Below, piece after piece: positions 35,755-47,850 of a DNA stretch of 64,000 nucleotides. The notes under the pieces are model-generated. The model had not been told where the DNA came from. It did not search any database and was given only the letters and a program-made list of their open reading frames with translations. The translations under genes and the position numbers were made by a program. The DNA is taken from positions 29,123,932 to 29,187,931 of the forward strand of contig JAQNBH010000002.1 of NCBI GenBank assembly GCA_028752905.1, in the 5' to 3' direction. Position 1 is the stretch's first letter. Each line of letters opens with the position of its first letter. This stretch comes from Cladorhizidae sp. MBARI D1340-BT2. Its lineage: Eukaryota > Porifera > Demospongiae > Poecilosclerida > Cladorhizidae.

Positions 35755-37565
35755 AGTCCCTTGCCAACTGGGTTATGGTGTCCGTGGTGGTTCGGAAGCT
35801 GCGGTGCATGCTTCCTGCAGCTTTCTCAACAACATGAGCCCCAATCAGGCTATGGTGAAGTTGGATTTTACTAATGCTTTCAATTCCATCCGGAGGGATC
35901 GTATGCTCGAGGCTGTTCAGTCTCTATGTCCGACAATCTACAATTTTGTCTATTCGATGTACGCTGCTCCTTCCATCCTCCAATGAGGTGACCGGTCTAT
36001 TTCATCAGTTGAGGGAGTACAGCAGGGAGATCCTTTGGATCTACTACTTTTCTGCCTAACACTACATCAACACAGTCGGCAATTGAGGTCAGATTTCAAT
36101 GTGCTGTATTTGGATGATGTCATTTTAGGTGGGGACCTAATCCATGATTTGAAAGTGATGGGGGATGCTGTTGAGCTGGGCTTATTGCTGAACACGGTGA
36201 AGTGCGAGATTATAAGCCATGAGATGACTACATGTGGAACCCTTCTCGTTTCACTCCCTGGTGCACAATTGGTGCCCCCTTCTCATGCTCAGTTGTTGAG
36301 TTCTCCCCTAGGAGACAATGCGTGTATCTCAGCAGTTTTGGCTGACAAGGTGGAGGCTCTGAGAAGGTTGGGTGAATGACTGAAATTCCTGTCGGCTCAC
36401 GATGCCTTGGTACTGTTACGCAATTGCTTTGCCCTCCCGAAGCTTTTGCATGTCCTTCGTACCGCCCCTTGCTTTCAATCAGCCACCCTGGAGACCTACG
36501 ATGTCTGTCTGCGGGAAATCCTATGCAGTATTACCAACACCTCTCTGGAACCAGGTAGCTCAGCGTGGTCACAAGCCACTCTTCCAGTGAAGTTTGGGGG
36601 TCTGGGGATACGCAGAGCTGTTGAAGTCGCTCCCTCTGCTTTTCTGGCCTCAACTTTTTCTTCATCTGAGCTGGTCAATGCCATCCTCTCCCCATCCTTC
36701 AGGTCACTCCCTGCTCCTTTCGTGGTGAAAGCGCAGTCATGCTGGTCAGTGGGACATGATCACCAGCCTCCTGAGGGTGCTGCTACTTGCAAGCAGAAGT
36801 GGTGGGACGGTTTGCGGGCTGCTTCTGCTGCTGAACGGCTGCTAGAGGGTGCAGAAAATGATGAGGAGTGTGCCCGTCTTCTCTCAGTGTCCACCACCAA
36901 GGAGTCGGGTGCCTGGCTGAGGGCATTGCCTTTGACAGCTCTAGGCCTGCGAATGGACGACAACAGTGTGAGGGTTGCTGTGGGTCTGCGCTTGGGAACA
37001 GCAGTCTGTGGGCCCCACTCCTGCCACCTTTGTGGGACTGCTGTTGATGCCCTAGGTAGGCATGCCCTCAGCTGTAGGCGGAGTGTGGGAATACATCAAC
37101 GGCATGTGGCAGTGAACGATATCATCAAATGAGGTTTGGCGGCTGCTCATCTTCCCTCCAGGCTAGAGCCTTCGGGCCTTTTGAGATCAGATGGCAAGAG
37201 ACCGGATGGTGTGACACTGGCCCCATGGAAGTCTGGCTGTTTGCTGACTTGGGATGCTACCTGCCCGGATACGTTTGCTTTGTCATACAGAGCATATGCC
37301 ACCCAAGAGCCCGGGAGGGTCGCTGAAGCAGCAGAGGAACGGAAAAGTGAGAAGTATCGGAGCTTCCACCAGGCCATGTGTTCTCTCCCATAGCCATTGA
37401 GACCTTTGGGACAATTGGCCCGAAGTCTCACTGGCCTTTTTGAAGGAGCTCGGATACCGCAGTAGAAGAGAGTCGGGCGAGCCCAAATCGACAGAGTACT
37501 TGCTCCAGAGACGGTCCAGCGGGGGAACTGCACATCTGTACTGGGCAGCACGGGCATCTGACACT
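35755..37565 (+). pseudogene. Retroelement: reverse transcriptase, CCHC finger and restriction-like nuclease
   Basis: In order: GYGVRGGSEAAVHA and MVKLDFTNAFNSIRRDRM (first RT Asp), GVQQGDPL, LYLDDVILGGD (catalytic YLDD, about 36105-36125), LNTVKCEII, a long thumb and linker (VKFGGLGIRRAVEVAPSAFL, VRVAVGLRLGTAVC), a Cys/His finger (CHLCGTAVDALGRHALSC) and a RPDGVTLAPWKSG...WDATCPDT block. The RPD...WD pattern looks like a PD-(D/E)XK nuclease, as in LINEs with a restriction-like endonuclease; that assignment is inference. The element is 5'-truncated and carries stops near 35984, 36378 and 37130. An AT-rich tail follows. Its GC content is visibly higher than the surroundings. Confidence 0.82.
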
Positions 37566-37779
37566 TTCCCATTAAAAAAAATATATAATAATTATATATA
37601 TATATTTAATGTTTTTGTCTTGTTAAAAAAAAAATTAAAAAAATTAACAACATTGTTCAAATCATAAAGTTTCAGTAATATAAAACTAAATAAAATAAAA
37701 AAATTAATATAAAATAAAAATAAAAAGGCATGCTTGATGTCGAGATAAATAAGTAATTATGGTGATTTCAAGTTCAGGC

Positions 37780-38330
37780 TCTTGAGAGTGCCCACCCAGC
37801 AGTGAAGTAGCTAAGTCCATTCCACAATCTAGATGGAACTGCTCACACTTTGGTGCAGGTTAATGTGCAATGCCTCCTTCACTAGCAGTTCCTTCAGTCT
37901 CCTGACCTGGAGTAAGATTGTGACTTCCTCCCACAAAATAGTATGTCCAATATCCCATGCATGTTTAGCAATTGCAGATTTCTCTTTAGCACACTTTCTA
38001 ATCTAGATGTTCTTTCACTCTGGTCTCCAATCTTCTGATAGTCTCCCCTATAATATCCAATGCATGTTCAGCAATTGCAGATTTCTCTTTAGAACACTTT
38101 CTAATCTAGATGTTCTTTCACTCTGGTCTCCAATCTTCTGATAGTCTCCCCTATGTAGTATTAGAGCTACAAGGGATGTGGTACACAATGCATGAGTGCG
38201 TACTAGCTGGTAATTCCTCCTTCACTCTGCTCAATTATACCCTCAGAGTTTTCCCGATCTGAAAACAACTCGGATGTTAAACTTCCTGCAGAACCTCTGA
38301 TGTCTTCACTCATACTGGTATTTAGATAAG
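37780..38330 (-). pseudogene. Penelope-like retroelement remnant, GIY-YIG end
   Basis: On the minus strand, VVFRSGKTL-like and SCIVYHIPCSSNTT are followed by YIGETIRRLETRVKEHLD, then KEKSAIAEHALDI and GHTILWEE-like pieces. This is the order found at the C-terminus of Penelope elements, where the GIY-YIG endonuclease lies (here YIGET). A 103-bp stretch is duplicated in tandem so that the YIGET...KEH block occurs twice. Stops and frameshifts are frequent, and the reverse transcriptase part is missing. Confidence 0.7.
37950..38155. repeat. 103-bp tandem duplication
   Basis: ATGCATGTTTAGCAATTGC through GATAGTCTCCCCTAT occurs twice, 103 bp apart (ATAGTCTCCCC at 38038 and 38141), with few differences. 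It lies within the Penelope remnant and duplicates its nuclease motif. Confidence 0.92.
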
Positions 38331-38759
38331 GAATCACCATGGTCGTACGCAGGGGCAGAACCCCCCTTTCATTTTAATGGTATTCATTGGAATGTGTTTG
38401 TGTGTGTGTTTTCCTCTCCCTCAGATTTTATTTCAGGCTCTACATTTCATTAATCAGGGAAATTTCATTATCAGGTACATTTCGTTAAAAAGCACATTTC
38501 ATTAATATAATTTTAATTGTACACAAGTATTAAATAATGTGGAAATAAAATTACAATAACTTAAATAGCTAATCATTGCACAGTTACACATGTAGGAGCA
38601 TTAATAGTAGTTGTGGAACTAGTGAGCTACAACTCAACCATGAAGAGGCAATGACAATCTATGAACATCAGGTCATTTTTCAAAATAACAGCCATTGAGG
38701 ATGAAGTTAAGAGAAAGTATTGCTAGCTATTTAGCTTGACACCAATCTCATTTATTCAG

Positions 38760-40260
38760 ATTCTAGTGAACCTCAGTCTGATCTGAATCATTCTGAAATC
38801 AGTACTACTCTAGAAAGCTGTCATGAAGATGACTTAATGAAGGCTCAAGTGGAAGTGCCGAAAGACCAGAATCGTATGACATTGGTAATTTATTATCTCC
38901 GAATAGGTCTATTGATGATGCTGCTTGTTTAATAAATGAGCTTTCTAGTGGTACTAGATACTCTTTCTTATGTCACCATGATGTACCATTGCCTAGTGTC
39001 CTTCCTGGCACCTTGTCACATGGCTATCACCGAAAGTTTAACGTATCGTGGCTCAGTCAATATCCTTGGCTAGTCTACAGTTCTAAGGTAGATGGTGTCT
39101 TTTGTGTGCCTTGTGCTCTGTTTCTTCCATCTAGCCAACATAAAGATAAATGCTATCTGGTAATTAAGCCTTTTTCTAACTGGATCAAGATGAGTTGCAC
39201 TTTGAGTAATCATGCAAAGCTTCAATACCATCGTGATTGTTTGCAGCAAGCAGATGCATTTAAATGTACAATTGAAAATCCAGCATCACGAGTAGATGTA
39301 ATGACAAGCACTGCTATTCAAAAGAAAATAAGTGAAAACAGGCATACACTGAGGCAAATTTTACGAGCAATTGTTTTCTTAGGTATTGCATTTCGTGGAA
39401 AGTTAGAGGATGTTGCATCGTCAATGAATCCTGGCAACTTTTTAGCACTGCTAAAATCTTTTGCTGAGACAGACAGTATTTTATATGAGCATCTTTATTG
39501 TACCAAGGCAAAGAATGCAACACACTTATCACCAAGGACTCAAAATGAAATTATTAGGCTATGATGCAAATAACAATATCTGAGATAAAAGAAGCAAAAT
39601 ATTTTCCCGTTCTATATAGCTGATGAGGTTTCATGTCATAATGTAGAGTATTTGCCCATATGCCTTCGTTTTGTTGATGGCCATGGTGACATTCGAGAAG
39701 AGTTTATTTCATTTGTAAAACTTGAGAGAGTCCAAGCAGCTGGTATAGCAAATGCCATTATGCAGATGTTGGAGGGGCTTGGCTTATCACTGAGTGATTT
39801 GCGAGGGCAAGGGTATGATGGGGCCTCAACGATGATTGGGGAGATGGCTGGTGTGCAGGCATTACTTCGAGAGAAGTTATCCCTTTTCTTGACCATAATT
39901 TATTATTAATGATATTACATCAAGATTTACCAAGCATACCAACCAGGTAGCTTTATTGCAATACTTCTTGCCAAGCCATATCACTACTTCGTCCTTTGTT
40001 AATATTGAACCTGCTGTTACTTTCTATTCTGAAAATCTACCAAATGTGAGTACACTTGATGAAGAGTTACATCGCTGGAAGTTAAGGTGGCTACAAATTT
40101 CACCAGATGAGCAACCTCAAACTCTGAGTGAATCGCTTTAAACTCTGCTGCCCCAAAACCCGTTTATACCCTTTTGAAGCTTTTTGCTATATACACTTCC
40201 ACTGAGTTCCTGTACTTGTGAATGCTCTGGTTCCGCACTTCTACGTTTAAACAACTACAT
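38760..40260 (+). pseudogene. hAT transposase pseudogene with internal deletion
   Basis: A 191-residue block (38989-39564) carries the finger-associated region (HGYHRKFNVSWLSQYPWLVY, FCVPCALFLPSS) and a DUF4371-like part (SNHAKLQYHRDCLQQADAF, NPGNFLALLKSFAETDSIL). Then ADEVSCHNVEYLPICLRFVD and DLRGQGYDGASTMIGEMAGV (the conserved RGQGYDGAS) follow in a second frame to 39895. The insertion-domain region is missing. A decayed dimerisation part appears at 39956-40260 (EELHRWKLRW, SSCTCECSGSALLRLNNYMR). A CAGGGGCAGA end-like motif lies at 38350 and its inverse CCCCTG near 40578, but the flanks do not match. Confidence 0.82.
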
Positions 40261-40589
40261 GAGATCCACACAGAGTGAGGAATGTGACTCGGTGCCTTAG
40301 CATACAATACACATTAATGGATATTAAGCTAACTTTACATAGAACAACATCCACGCAGAATTCAATGTGCTAGCTTATTATATCATTAATTTTGTCTGTA
40401 TATATATTGAAGTTTGCTTAATAAAAATCATCTCTGTATATATTTTTGGAGTTTCTGCGATTTGTGCTGGATGGGGCATATATATTTCCCTCTTGCACTA
40501 TCCTCACCATGGCTTTCGGCCACATGATCCACATCCGACATATATACATAACCCTTCTTTTCAAAAGTCTGCATACGCCCCTGATCACT

Positions 40590-41298
40590 ACCATAGGATC
40601 CTTATTTTCAGACCCCTTATTGCCTGTATTGGTGTACTTATCTTCTTTTCTGTGTTTAGATGTATCTACAGACATATGGTTGATGAAGGCTTGCGGATAA
40701 CCATTTTCTATAAATAAATGATGCTCTTCCTTCCATAGGTCCCCCTGTTCTATCACTACTCTTCTGGCTCAATCGTACAAGCTCTTAACCACTCCTCTTC
40801 TGACATGGATAGGATGATGTGATCCATAATCAAGGTACAAATTCGTAAGCATGGGTTTTCTGTAAACTTATGCAGTTAGACCTTCCATTTTCCTTTTGGT
40901 TTAGGTGTCAATCCAGAAAGGGCAATGAACTACAAGCTCCATGGTAAACTTTATGGGAGGCCTGATGCTGTTCAGGTGGCCTGTTCTTTCTCTTCTTCAC
41001 TATATCTCTTCCAAAAGCTTGGCTTCAGTGGGCAGCTGTGAGTGTCAATTCCTCATGTAAAGGTTGACTAACACTGGAGAGCACGATGCTTCACCCTGTT
41101 TCTGCTTGTAGTACTTTCCCTGATACCTGAAGTAGGTGGATTTTAAGCACAACTTCAACAGTTCAGAAATCCTACCATTACCTAGTGTAGTCCTCTCATA
41201 TAAGCTCTCATTTCGTCAACATTCCCAATGCTGGAAATATTGGTAAAAAAGAGCAATATCAAAACTGATCATCCTGTGCCAAACATTCACCTTCAAAA
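40590..41298. other. Spacer without recognised gene
   Basis: Open frames on both strands at 40367-40756 overlap one another and show no domain. The rest is unique sequence with no supported gene. Confidence 0.45.
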
Positions 41299-41300
41299 TA

Positions 41301-44300
41301 CCGTATTCACTCGAATATAAGTCGCGAGACTTGTATTTATTTCAGCCAAATCAAGTTGCGATCTTCAAGCAGTGCACTTGCGCAGTGCCAAGCCAGTCTT
41401 GTGCTATTGTGCTGATGCAATTTTTGGTGCGTCATTGTGGTTGCGATCGTTTCATTTCAAACATTTGAGCTAGGTTGTAGTTGGCTGGCAAGAGTTCCTA
41501 ATCGCTATCGTTATCTACAATGAGTTCGTTATGTTCGATCTGTTCTTCGTCCAAGGAAGCAATTGGATCTTCTCCACTGCTGTAACTTCCTTCAGCTGGC
41601 GAGTAGCTTCAGTATTATTTTTATTATTATTATTATTATGACTTGACAACCTGATGATGGAAGTGCGATATAAGAACATGGATGATAAATGGAGTCAATA
41701 CAAGATGAGGTTGATGGACGTTCACGAACTTGTGGTGAAGCCATTAAATTAATTAAATTAAATAACTTAATTAAGGTGCAGGTTTAGTTAAGTGGCAAGA
41801 AGAGCACGGACAAACATAGTTGAATTTGATGGATCGAAGTAGAGCTGAAAGTGTTTCCATAGAGAGACAATGTTAAATGAGAGCAAGATGTCGATTGTGA
41901 GGCAGCGAGTTCCACAGGCATAATACCCTGTTATAATAAAAGTTCTGAGTGGCTGTTGTCCTTTAATACTTATATATTTTGAGCCGGATCTAGTAGCAGA
42001 TGACACAAATGATATATAATCTGATACAGTTATATTGTCTGCTGGGCTTTGTATAGATCTAATTAAGAACAATAGGTCTTGGAGTTCAAACCAGTACATT
42101 AGAGGCAGGAGATTTAGTTTGATCAGTCTATCTTTGTAGTCGAGCGACTGATAGTTTAGAATATATCCTACGCTGCACTTTCTCCAACTGGTTTATATCT
42201 TTAATTTGATGGGGGTGCCACAGTTGACAGCAATACGATAGCTTGGACCTCACTAGACTAGTATACAGTAACTTCTTTGATGCAATCGATGAATGAGATG
42301 GAATTGATCTTCTGATCATATTCAATAATTCAGGCACAACTTCCAGGTTTTGCACCATTTTTATTAAAGAGTCAATATCTTCCTGGAGCTCAGATCTATC
42401 TTTGAGAGAGACAATCGACTTGATAAACTTAGTATCATCTGCAAATAAGTGTGAAGACGAGAAGGTTGCAACATTTGGAATATCATTTGTGTATATGAGA
42501 AAGAGTAGAGGACCCAAGGATACTCCCTTGCAGTACCCCAGAATGCACAGGAAGTAAATTAGACATAAAACCATCAATACTAACATAGTGCATCCTGTTT
42601 GACAGATAGGCTTTTATCCATGACCACAATTGTCCAGTGATGACAAAGGCCCATAATTTATATAATAGCTCTTGGTGTGGGACTGAATCAAAGGCTTTGG
42701 AGAAATCAAAATAGACTGCATGTGACATTTTCCTGTTCTCTATTGAGCCATAAATGTTAGGTCAACAACTGAGAGAGACATGACCGTTTCTTGAGAAATC
42801 CGTATTGCTGCTTTGACAATAAAGGTTGAACAAAAGAGATTATATTTTGGTAAATTATCTTCTCTAACACTTTAGACAGTATACTCAGTAGTGATATTGG
42901 CCTGTAGTTTTGTACCTTAGAATGATCATTATTCTTGAAGATGGGTGGATTTTATGAATTTTCCAAATCTAGAGGGAGTGATGTCTGCATACTGGAATGA
43001 AAGAGATTAGAGACTGGATTAACCAGGGCTGTTGCACAGTGCTTTAGAACAAAGCCACCAATTTCAGTCATAACCAGGAGCCTTGGTTATGTCTAAATTG
43101 GATAGGATTTTATAGACTTCAGATAGACAAATGTCTATCTTGTTGAGCTGTTTGTTTGTAGTTGGCAAACTATTTAGAGGTGGTAGAATGAAGTCACTCT
43201 TTGTAAAAACAGAATTAAAGTAGTCATTGAATACAATAGCCTTGTCTTCTGAGTTATCGATGGTGGCTGATCCAGTAATTAAGGTCTGTGGTATACATGA
43301 TTTCCTAGATTGACACCTAAGTAGATTGAAAAGCTTCTTTGAATCACAGAATGTGTTATATTCCAAAGGTAAGAATAGTGTGCTTGTTCAATCATTCTTT
43401 GCAAGGTGCTTTCCATTTTTCTTAATTTGATGTGGAGAGATGAAGATGGTTTATGTTTGAGCTTACGCCGAAGTGAGTGAGTACGATTTAACCAGTGTCT
43501 TATCTCAGGATTAAACCGTTTTGTAGATCGAGCCGATGGCATTTTTGATTTTGGTATGAATACATCACAAGCACTTTTTAGAACACGCTTCAGAACTAAC
43601 CATTGAGTAGAAACATTCATAGTGGGGGGGGGGGCAAAAGTCTACCTAATGTAAATATTTGCAAAGTCCTGCAAGGTATGCTCTAGAGTAGCTGAACATC
43701 CATCTGGGTTTCCCCTTACTCAGTTGTATATGATCTAGAGCCATGTCAAATAAAACCATGTAGTGATCTGGACATAGAACAGTCTATAGTGATGTCGCCT
43801 GGTTGATTTGTAAAAAGTAGATCTAGAATACCACCATGTGTGTGAGTGGGATTTGTGATGATTTGTGTCAGGAAAGGTTCAAGTCAAAAATGTAATCACA
43901 AGTGAGATATCCAGTGATAGAGGAGGAAGAGAGAGAATTCCAATTTAGGATTTCTTTTGTTTTTCCTAGTTCAGTTATGCACAAAGCTATCGCCAAAGAT
44001 TAGATGTCAAAATCACAAATCATAACTCATAATACATTATTGCTCTAACCTTGACACAAAAATTCTAAAGCATTGTGACAACAAGTCTGGTAAAGCAAAT
44101 GTCAAACATCTTAGTTCAATGATTAGCATCTGGGAGGTTGAAATCTCCAAGTAGTACAAGTTTTATGTTATCCACATAGAGATAATGGCTGGGATAGCTA
44201 AAGCTGCTACTTTATCGACTTTGAGGCAGTGAATTTCTCCATCTTCAGACCCGATGGTCCACCTTTACAGTGATGCCACAAGCACGGAATGCTTTCTTGA

Positions 44301-44347
44301 TCTCGCCGGCTGCACGTGTGCAAGAGCGGTGTGCGACTTATATTCGG
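41301..44347 (-). mobile_element. pogo/Tigger-type element split by a LINE
   Basis: The left end TA-CCGTATTCACTCGAATATAAGTCGC and the right end (inverse) TA-CCGAATATAAGTCGC are inverted repeats, the right one having lost 9 bp; both are flanked by TA. Minus-strand coding remnants sit next to both ends. At about 44200-44330 these read EIKKAFRACGITVKVD and GEIHCLKVDK-like pieces; at 41450-41600 an acidic SGEDPIASLDEEQIEHNELI tail. KKAFRxCGI followed by an acidic C-terminus is characteristic of pogo/Tigger DDE transposases. The middle is occupied by the LINE at 41790-44190. Confidence 0.65.
41790..44190 (-). pseudogene. Jockey/CR1-like LINE remnant (endonuclease and reverse transcriptase)
   Basis: Reading the minus strand downwards: KLVLLGDFNLPDANH (endonuclease GDFN, about 44100-44165) and DHYMVLFDMALDH (about 43730-43780). 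Then the pre-RT segment (RFNPEIRHWLNRTHSLRRKL), DICLSEVYKILSNLDITKAPG, AVYFDFSKAFDSVPHQELL, GVLQGSILG, PLLFLIYTNDIP and SHLFADDTKFIKS (catalytic FADD near 42440), then thumb and C-terminus (LYTSLVRSKLSYCCQLWHP) to about 41790. Motif order and spacing match LINE pol proteins. Several frameshifts disrupt it. It lies inside the pogo-type element. Confidence 0.87.
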
Positions 44348-44639
44348 TACGCTTGATAATTTTCCCAGAATCTTTGGCATAATTATCTACTCGTATTTCC
44401 AGCTAAAGGTAATACCAAATGTGCTATGAACTTGGAAAGAATGTACAACGGTTTTATGTATACAAGACACTATTGGCCCAGGCAAACCCCAGGCTTATGT
44501 AGCCCATAAAGTACTGGACGGGTGGTCTAATTCCATAGGGCCTAATTCTATTTATAAGGCAGTTCTTATTTCTCCAGTGTCTCCAAATTCTTTAGTACTT
44601 GTCTCACATTGCTTTCCTGACACATGGTAGGATCCTTCT

Positions 44640-44695
44640 TCAAACATCGAGAGAGTAAATTTCAAGTTGATTATTGAGAAGGTCATTGACCAAGA
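44640..44695. mobile_element. Fold-back element, single right arm
   Basis: ACATCGAGAGAGTAAATTTC followed by AAGTTGATTATTGAGAAGG matches the right arm of the family. The left arm and loop are absent. Confidence 0.65.
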
Positions 44696-44724
44696 AGCAA
44701 GCCACCAAACTCACGGACACTTAA

Positions 44725-46685
44725 GGGGGTCGGATGGGCAAAAAAACAAAAAAAACAAAAAATATATAACTCCTCTCTTGTTTGGAATTTTTGTTTGAAA
44801 TTTTGTATGATGTGTACCTATACACTGAACTACCTTCTGGTACTGTGACAGCCACCCAGCTCCAACTGATCCAGACTTAAGTGACCTTTTGTGGTTTGGC
44901 GGTTTGGCCAGGACAGCCATATTTGGAGTAGTGTTTACTTTAGGGTTTCACAACTTACTACAAGGAAATTAGCAAGTACAAAGAATGCAACTACATGGAG
45001 TTTTTGTGAAAAGATGTGTTGGATGATTTTTAATGATTTTTTTAGTCATGAAAAATATTTTCTGTACTATTCTAAAGCCAATTCAAAATACTTGCTTAAA
45101 ATGAAAAACTAAGAATGTCATTACGTAGATCTCATTGAGAGGAACCAGAATATATATAATATTTCCTCTTTACTCCAAGTATAAAGTAGGGGAGATCCGT
45201 CCTAAGGCCAAAAAATCCCTATTCGGGAATAGGCATTATAAGAAAGGCAGTTCAATCATTGAACTAAACGTTTGAAAAGGGAGGAATATACCGACAAAAA
45301 TCATCCAAAATGACACATACCAACAAACTATGGCACTATATACCAGAACACAACACATACAAGAGTTAACTAAACTGTTTTTTTCTCCTCTTCCAATCCT
45401 GGCTCGCGATTCATGGGTCGCTTGCCAGTTCCCCTGCTAGGTCCTGACTGATTGCTAGGTCCTGGCTGATTGCTAGGGCATGGGGTAGCAGTGTCAAAGC
45501 ACCAGCAGCATACATAACACTCCCACTCCTCTGCTGCTGATCCTCAAACCCTTTCATCACCCACCTGGCCCTTCTCCTCAAAGTTTTGGTTCGCTCCGTT
45601 GCCCTGTATCTTGCCTTCTTCATCCTAGCAACATCTCAAGAAGTGCCCTACTTCCCAGGCGGGCATAAATCGGTTTCAAAAGCTTAACAATGGCTTCTGG
45701 AATGTGTGTGTGCTTGTGATGATAGTCTTCATGCAGTGCCTGAGCCACTTGGTATTTGCACCAAGAGGCCTCTCCAGTTGAGCAAAGGTGGTGACCGCGT
45801 CTCTCGTCAGTGGAATTCAAGTGGAGTAGGGTCGCTTGAACAGACTTGATCATTCTATCCAGATCCCCAACACTCTTCCTGGTTGCATCTCCATGTAGTT
45901 TTGGAGAGGATTAATCAGGGTGTCTGTCAAGCGTCCTACTCCACCAATGGTCTTTTCATCTGAGACTTGCTAACAATACTAGCCTCATTGCACGGACTCA
46001 GTAACAGCTTATTAATTCTGAGGGGAAGGTGGTTAGCCCCCCCCCCCCCAATCCCTTAACTACACCCTTGTAACATGAACACCCTTGTAACATGAATAAC
46101 TCACCTTCTCTTTAGGTTTGTAGTGGCCTTACAATTTATATGGTAAGGGGTCGACACGATAATTTTTCTAAAGCATGCCATGGCAGGTCATTAGCAGCTA
46201 GTGCAGCTTAATGAACCCACTGTAATTGAAGAGTACAGGTTTAGCTAACCTTGGTTCAATTTATAGCACTTCAAGTCTAACCACTCTGGAAATACCCTTA
46301 CCTAGCCACCTAACCCATAGTTTTTTAGGGCCTGATGTTTAACTGTATATAACTTTAGCATACATATACCTATGATAATATGTTTAATATCACATAAGAG
46401 CAGACAGAGAGATCTATCTTTTAAGCTATTTAGCAAGTTCATACAATAAAGCACATAGAAAATATGGAGCTCCAAAGTTGGAGGTAATCACAACAAATTA
46501 TGGGGTAAAAATTAAAATAACCCTTTAAAATCAGGAAGGGATCCCCGATAACTCGCTGTATTGGTGTGTGTGTGCAAAATAAGAGCATTTCAGCACTGCA
46601 AAAAGTATTCCAATGCTATGACAATAATATAACTGGGAAAAAAATTATTTTTCATTCAAATACTTTTTTTGCCCATCCGACCCCC
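44725..46685 (-). mobile_element. Kolobok-type DNA transposon
   Basis: It is flanked by TTAA (44721-44724 and 46686-46689). Terminal inverted repeats GGGGGTCGGATGGGC plus a seven-A run are perfect over 22 bp. It holds a transposase remnant on the minus strand and shares its left 300 bp with the short TTAA element at 32861-33719. A TTAA target together with this transposase type defines Kolobok and argues against piggyBac. Confidence 0.8.
45411..46000 (-). pseudogene. Kolobok transposase remnant
   Basis: In order on the minus strand: DEKTIGGVGRLTDTLINPLQ (about 45970-45890), then after a frameshift IKSVQATLLHLNSTDERRGH, HLCSTGEASWCKYQVAQAL and IPEAIVKLLKPIYARLG. Another frameshift leads to KKARYRATERTKTLRRRARW and MKGFEDQQQRSG. 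Blocks of the form GxGRLTD...LQNY, STD...C..G..SWC, the (I/L)P..V...L.PI segment and KARYRAT are what I know from Kolobok-like transposase genes in invertebrates. The N-terminal part was not found. Clearly inactive. Confidence 0.72.
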
Positions 46686-46689
46686 TTAA

Positions 46690-47850
46690 CCTTTCAAGGT
46701 CATCAGTGCTGTCTCACAAACAATCCACAGAGCATGAATAAAGAGTGTGTGGTCACCATCATATCCATTGCTTTGACTCTCTCTCTCTCTTTCTATTTCT
46801 GCCCTTAGCTCTTTATGCTGTCTTGTCTTCTAGGCTCCTTTCCTTGTCTGTCTATCAGTTTGTTATTGTATCATCTTGTATGCATATTCAGAAATTTGTT
46901 GGTTTAAAAAAATAGTACAATTTTTTCAAGAATTTATCAACATAAATATTGCTGCACAGAAATTATTGACCACATTGTATTCGGTATTTATTCTGCTACA
47001 CTCCTTTGCTATATATAGTGCCATCTTTCAGGTATCAAATGAATTAGAATGGAGTAGGGTAATTCCTGTTTCATGAGAAAGTCTAAAATCAGTGCCGAGT
47101 TCCCAATTTTTATGGGACATGATTTCCAATTTCATAATATTTTAGTGAGCACAGGGCCAAATATTCACAAGATTGGGGACCCTATCATGAAAATGGTGAC
47201 CACAATAAAAATAGAATTTCCAATAAAAGTTCTTATCAGTAGCTATATAGGTGCAGTAAAAGGTATCCATCGCTAATTTACAAAATTAACAAGTCACCTG
47301 CAGACTATGCACTGGGTGGATGGGTACAGGATTCACTGTTGCAGTTATCACATGCAACCATCTCTTGTCCCCACCACTCTCAGGTTGCTGACTTTGACAA
47401 GCTCTGTCTAGGTGGTTACTCTGGACACAACTCTCTGTCTTGAGGAAATGGATAGGCCTCCTGCCAGTTATCTTAGCATCATATTGACATCACAATAAAG
47501 CTTTTCCTGAGATGGCCACTGCATAATGTCTCGATGTTTAACAAACTATGGGCATAGGAGTTGGTCTGCTACTGTAAGAACATTGATATAATAAATTTTT
47601 GTAACACATAATTGATGAAGGAATAATTACCAGCAATTTCGAAGTGTAATTACACGTGCAGATGAACGAGACCTTAAAATGTCAGCACTCTGCAGAAAGA
47701 ACACTCCTGAGGATCTTCACCATCTCATCAGATACAACCTAAAATTGTGGTGGTGGCCTGAAGATTGCACTATGGAGGCTACCAACATGTTGAAGATCAG
47801 GGTCAACCAAGGGGGGGAGGGTTGCATTACATTTTTTTTAATGGTTACCA
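46690..47850. other. Spacer without recognised gene
   Basis: Short open frames (46566-46808, 46876-47276, +) have no domain. A small CT repeat lies at 46779-46793. No gene supported. Confidence 0.45.

Noticed and set aside
36496..37572. Minus-strand open frames across the GC-rich retroelement
   Set aside because: Shadows of the plus-strand RT/finger/nuclease reading, which carries the family motifs.
38350..40583. CAGGGGC / GCCCCTG motifs as ends of the hAT copy
   Set aside because: Only about 7 bp agree and flanking bases show no 8-bp duplication, so the element borders were not set from them.
40367..40756. Overlapping open frames on both strands
   Set aside because: No recognised domain, no splice evidence, and they overlap each other.
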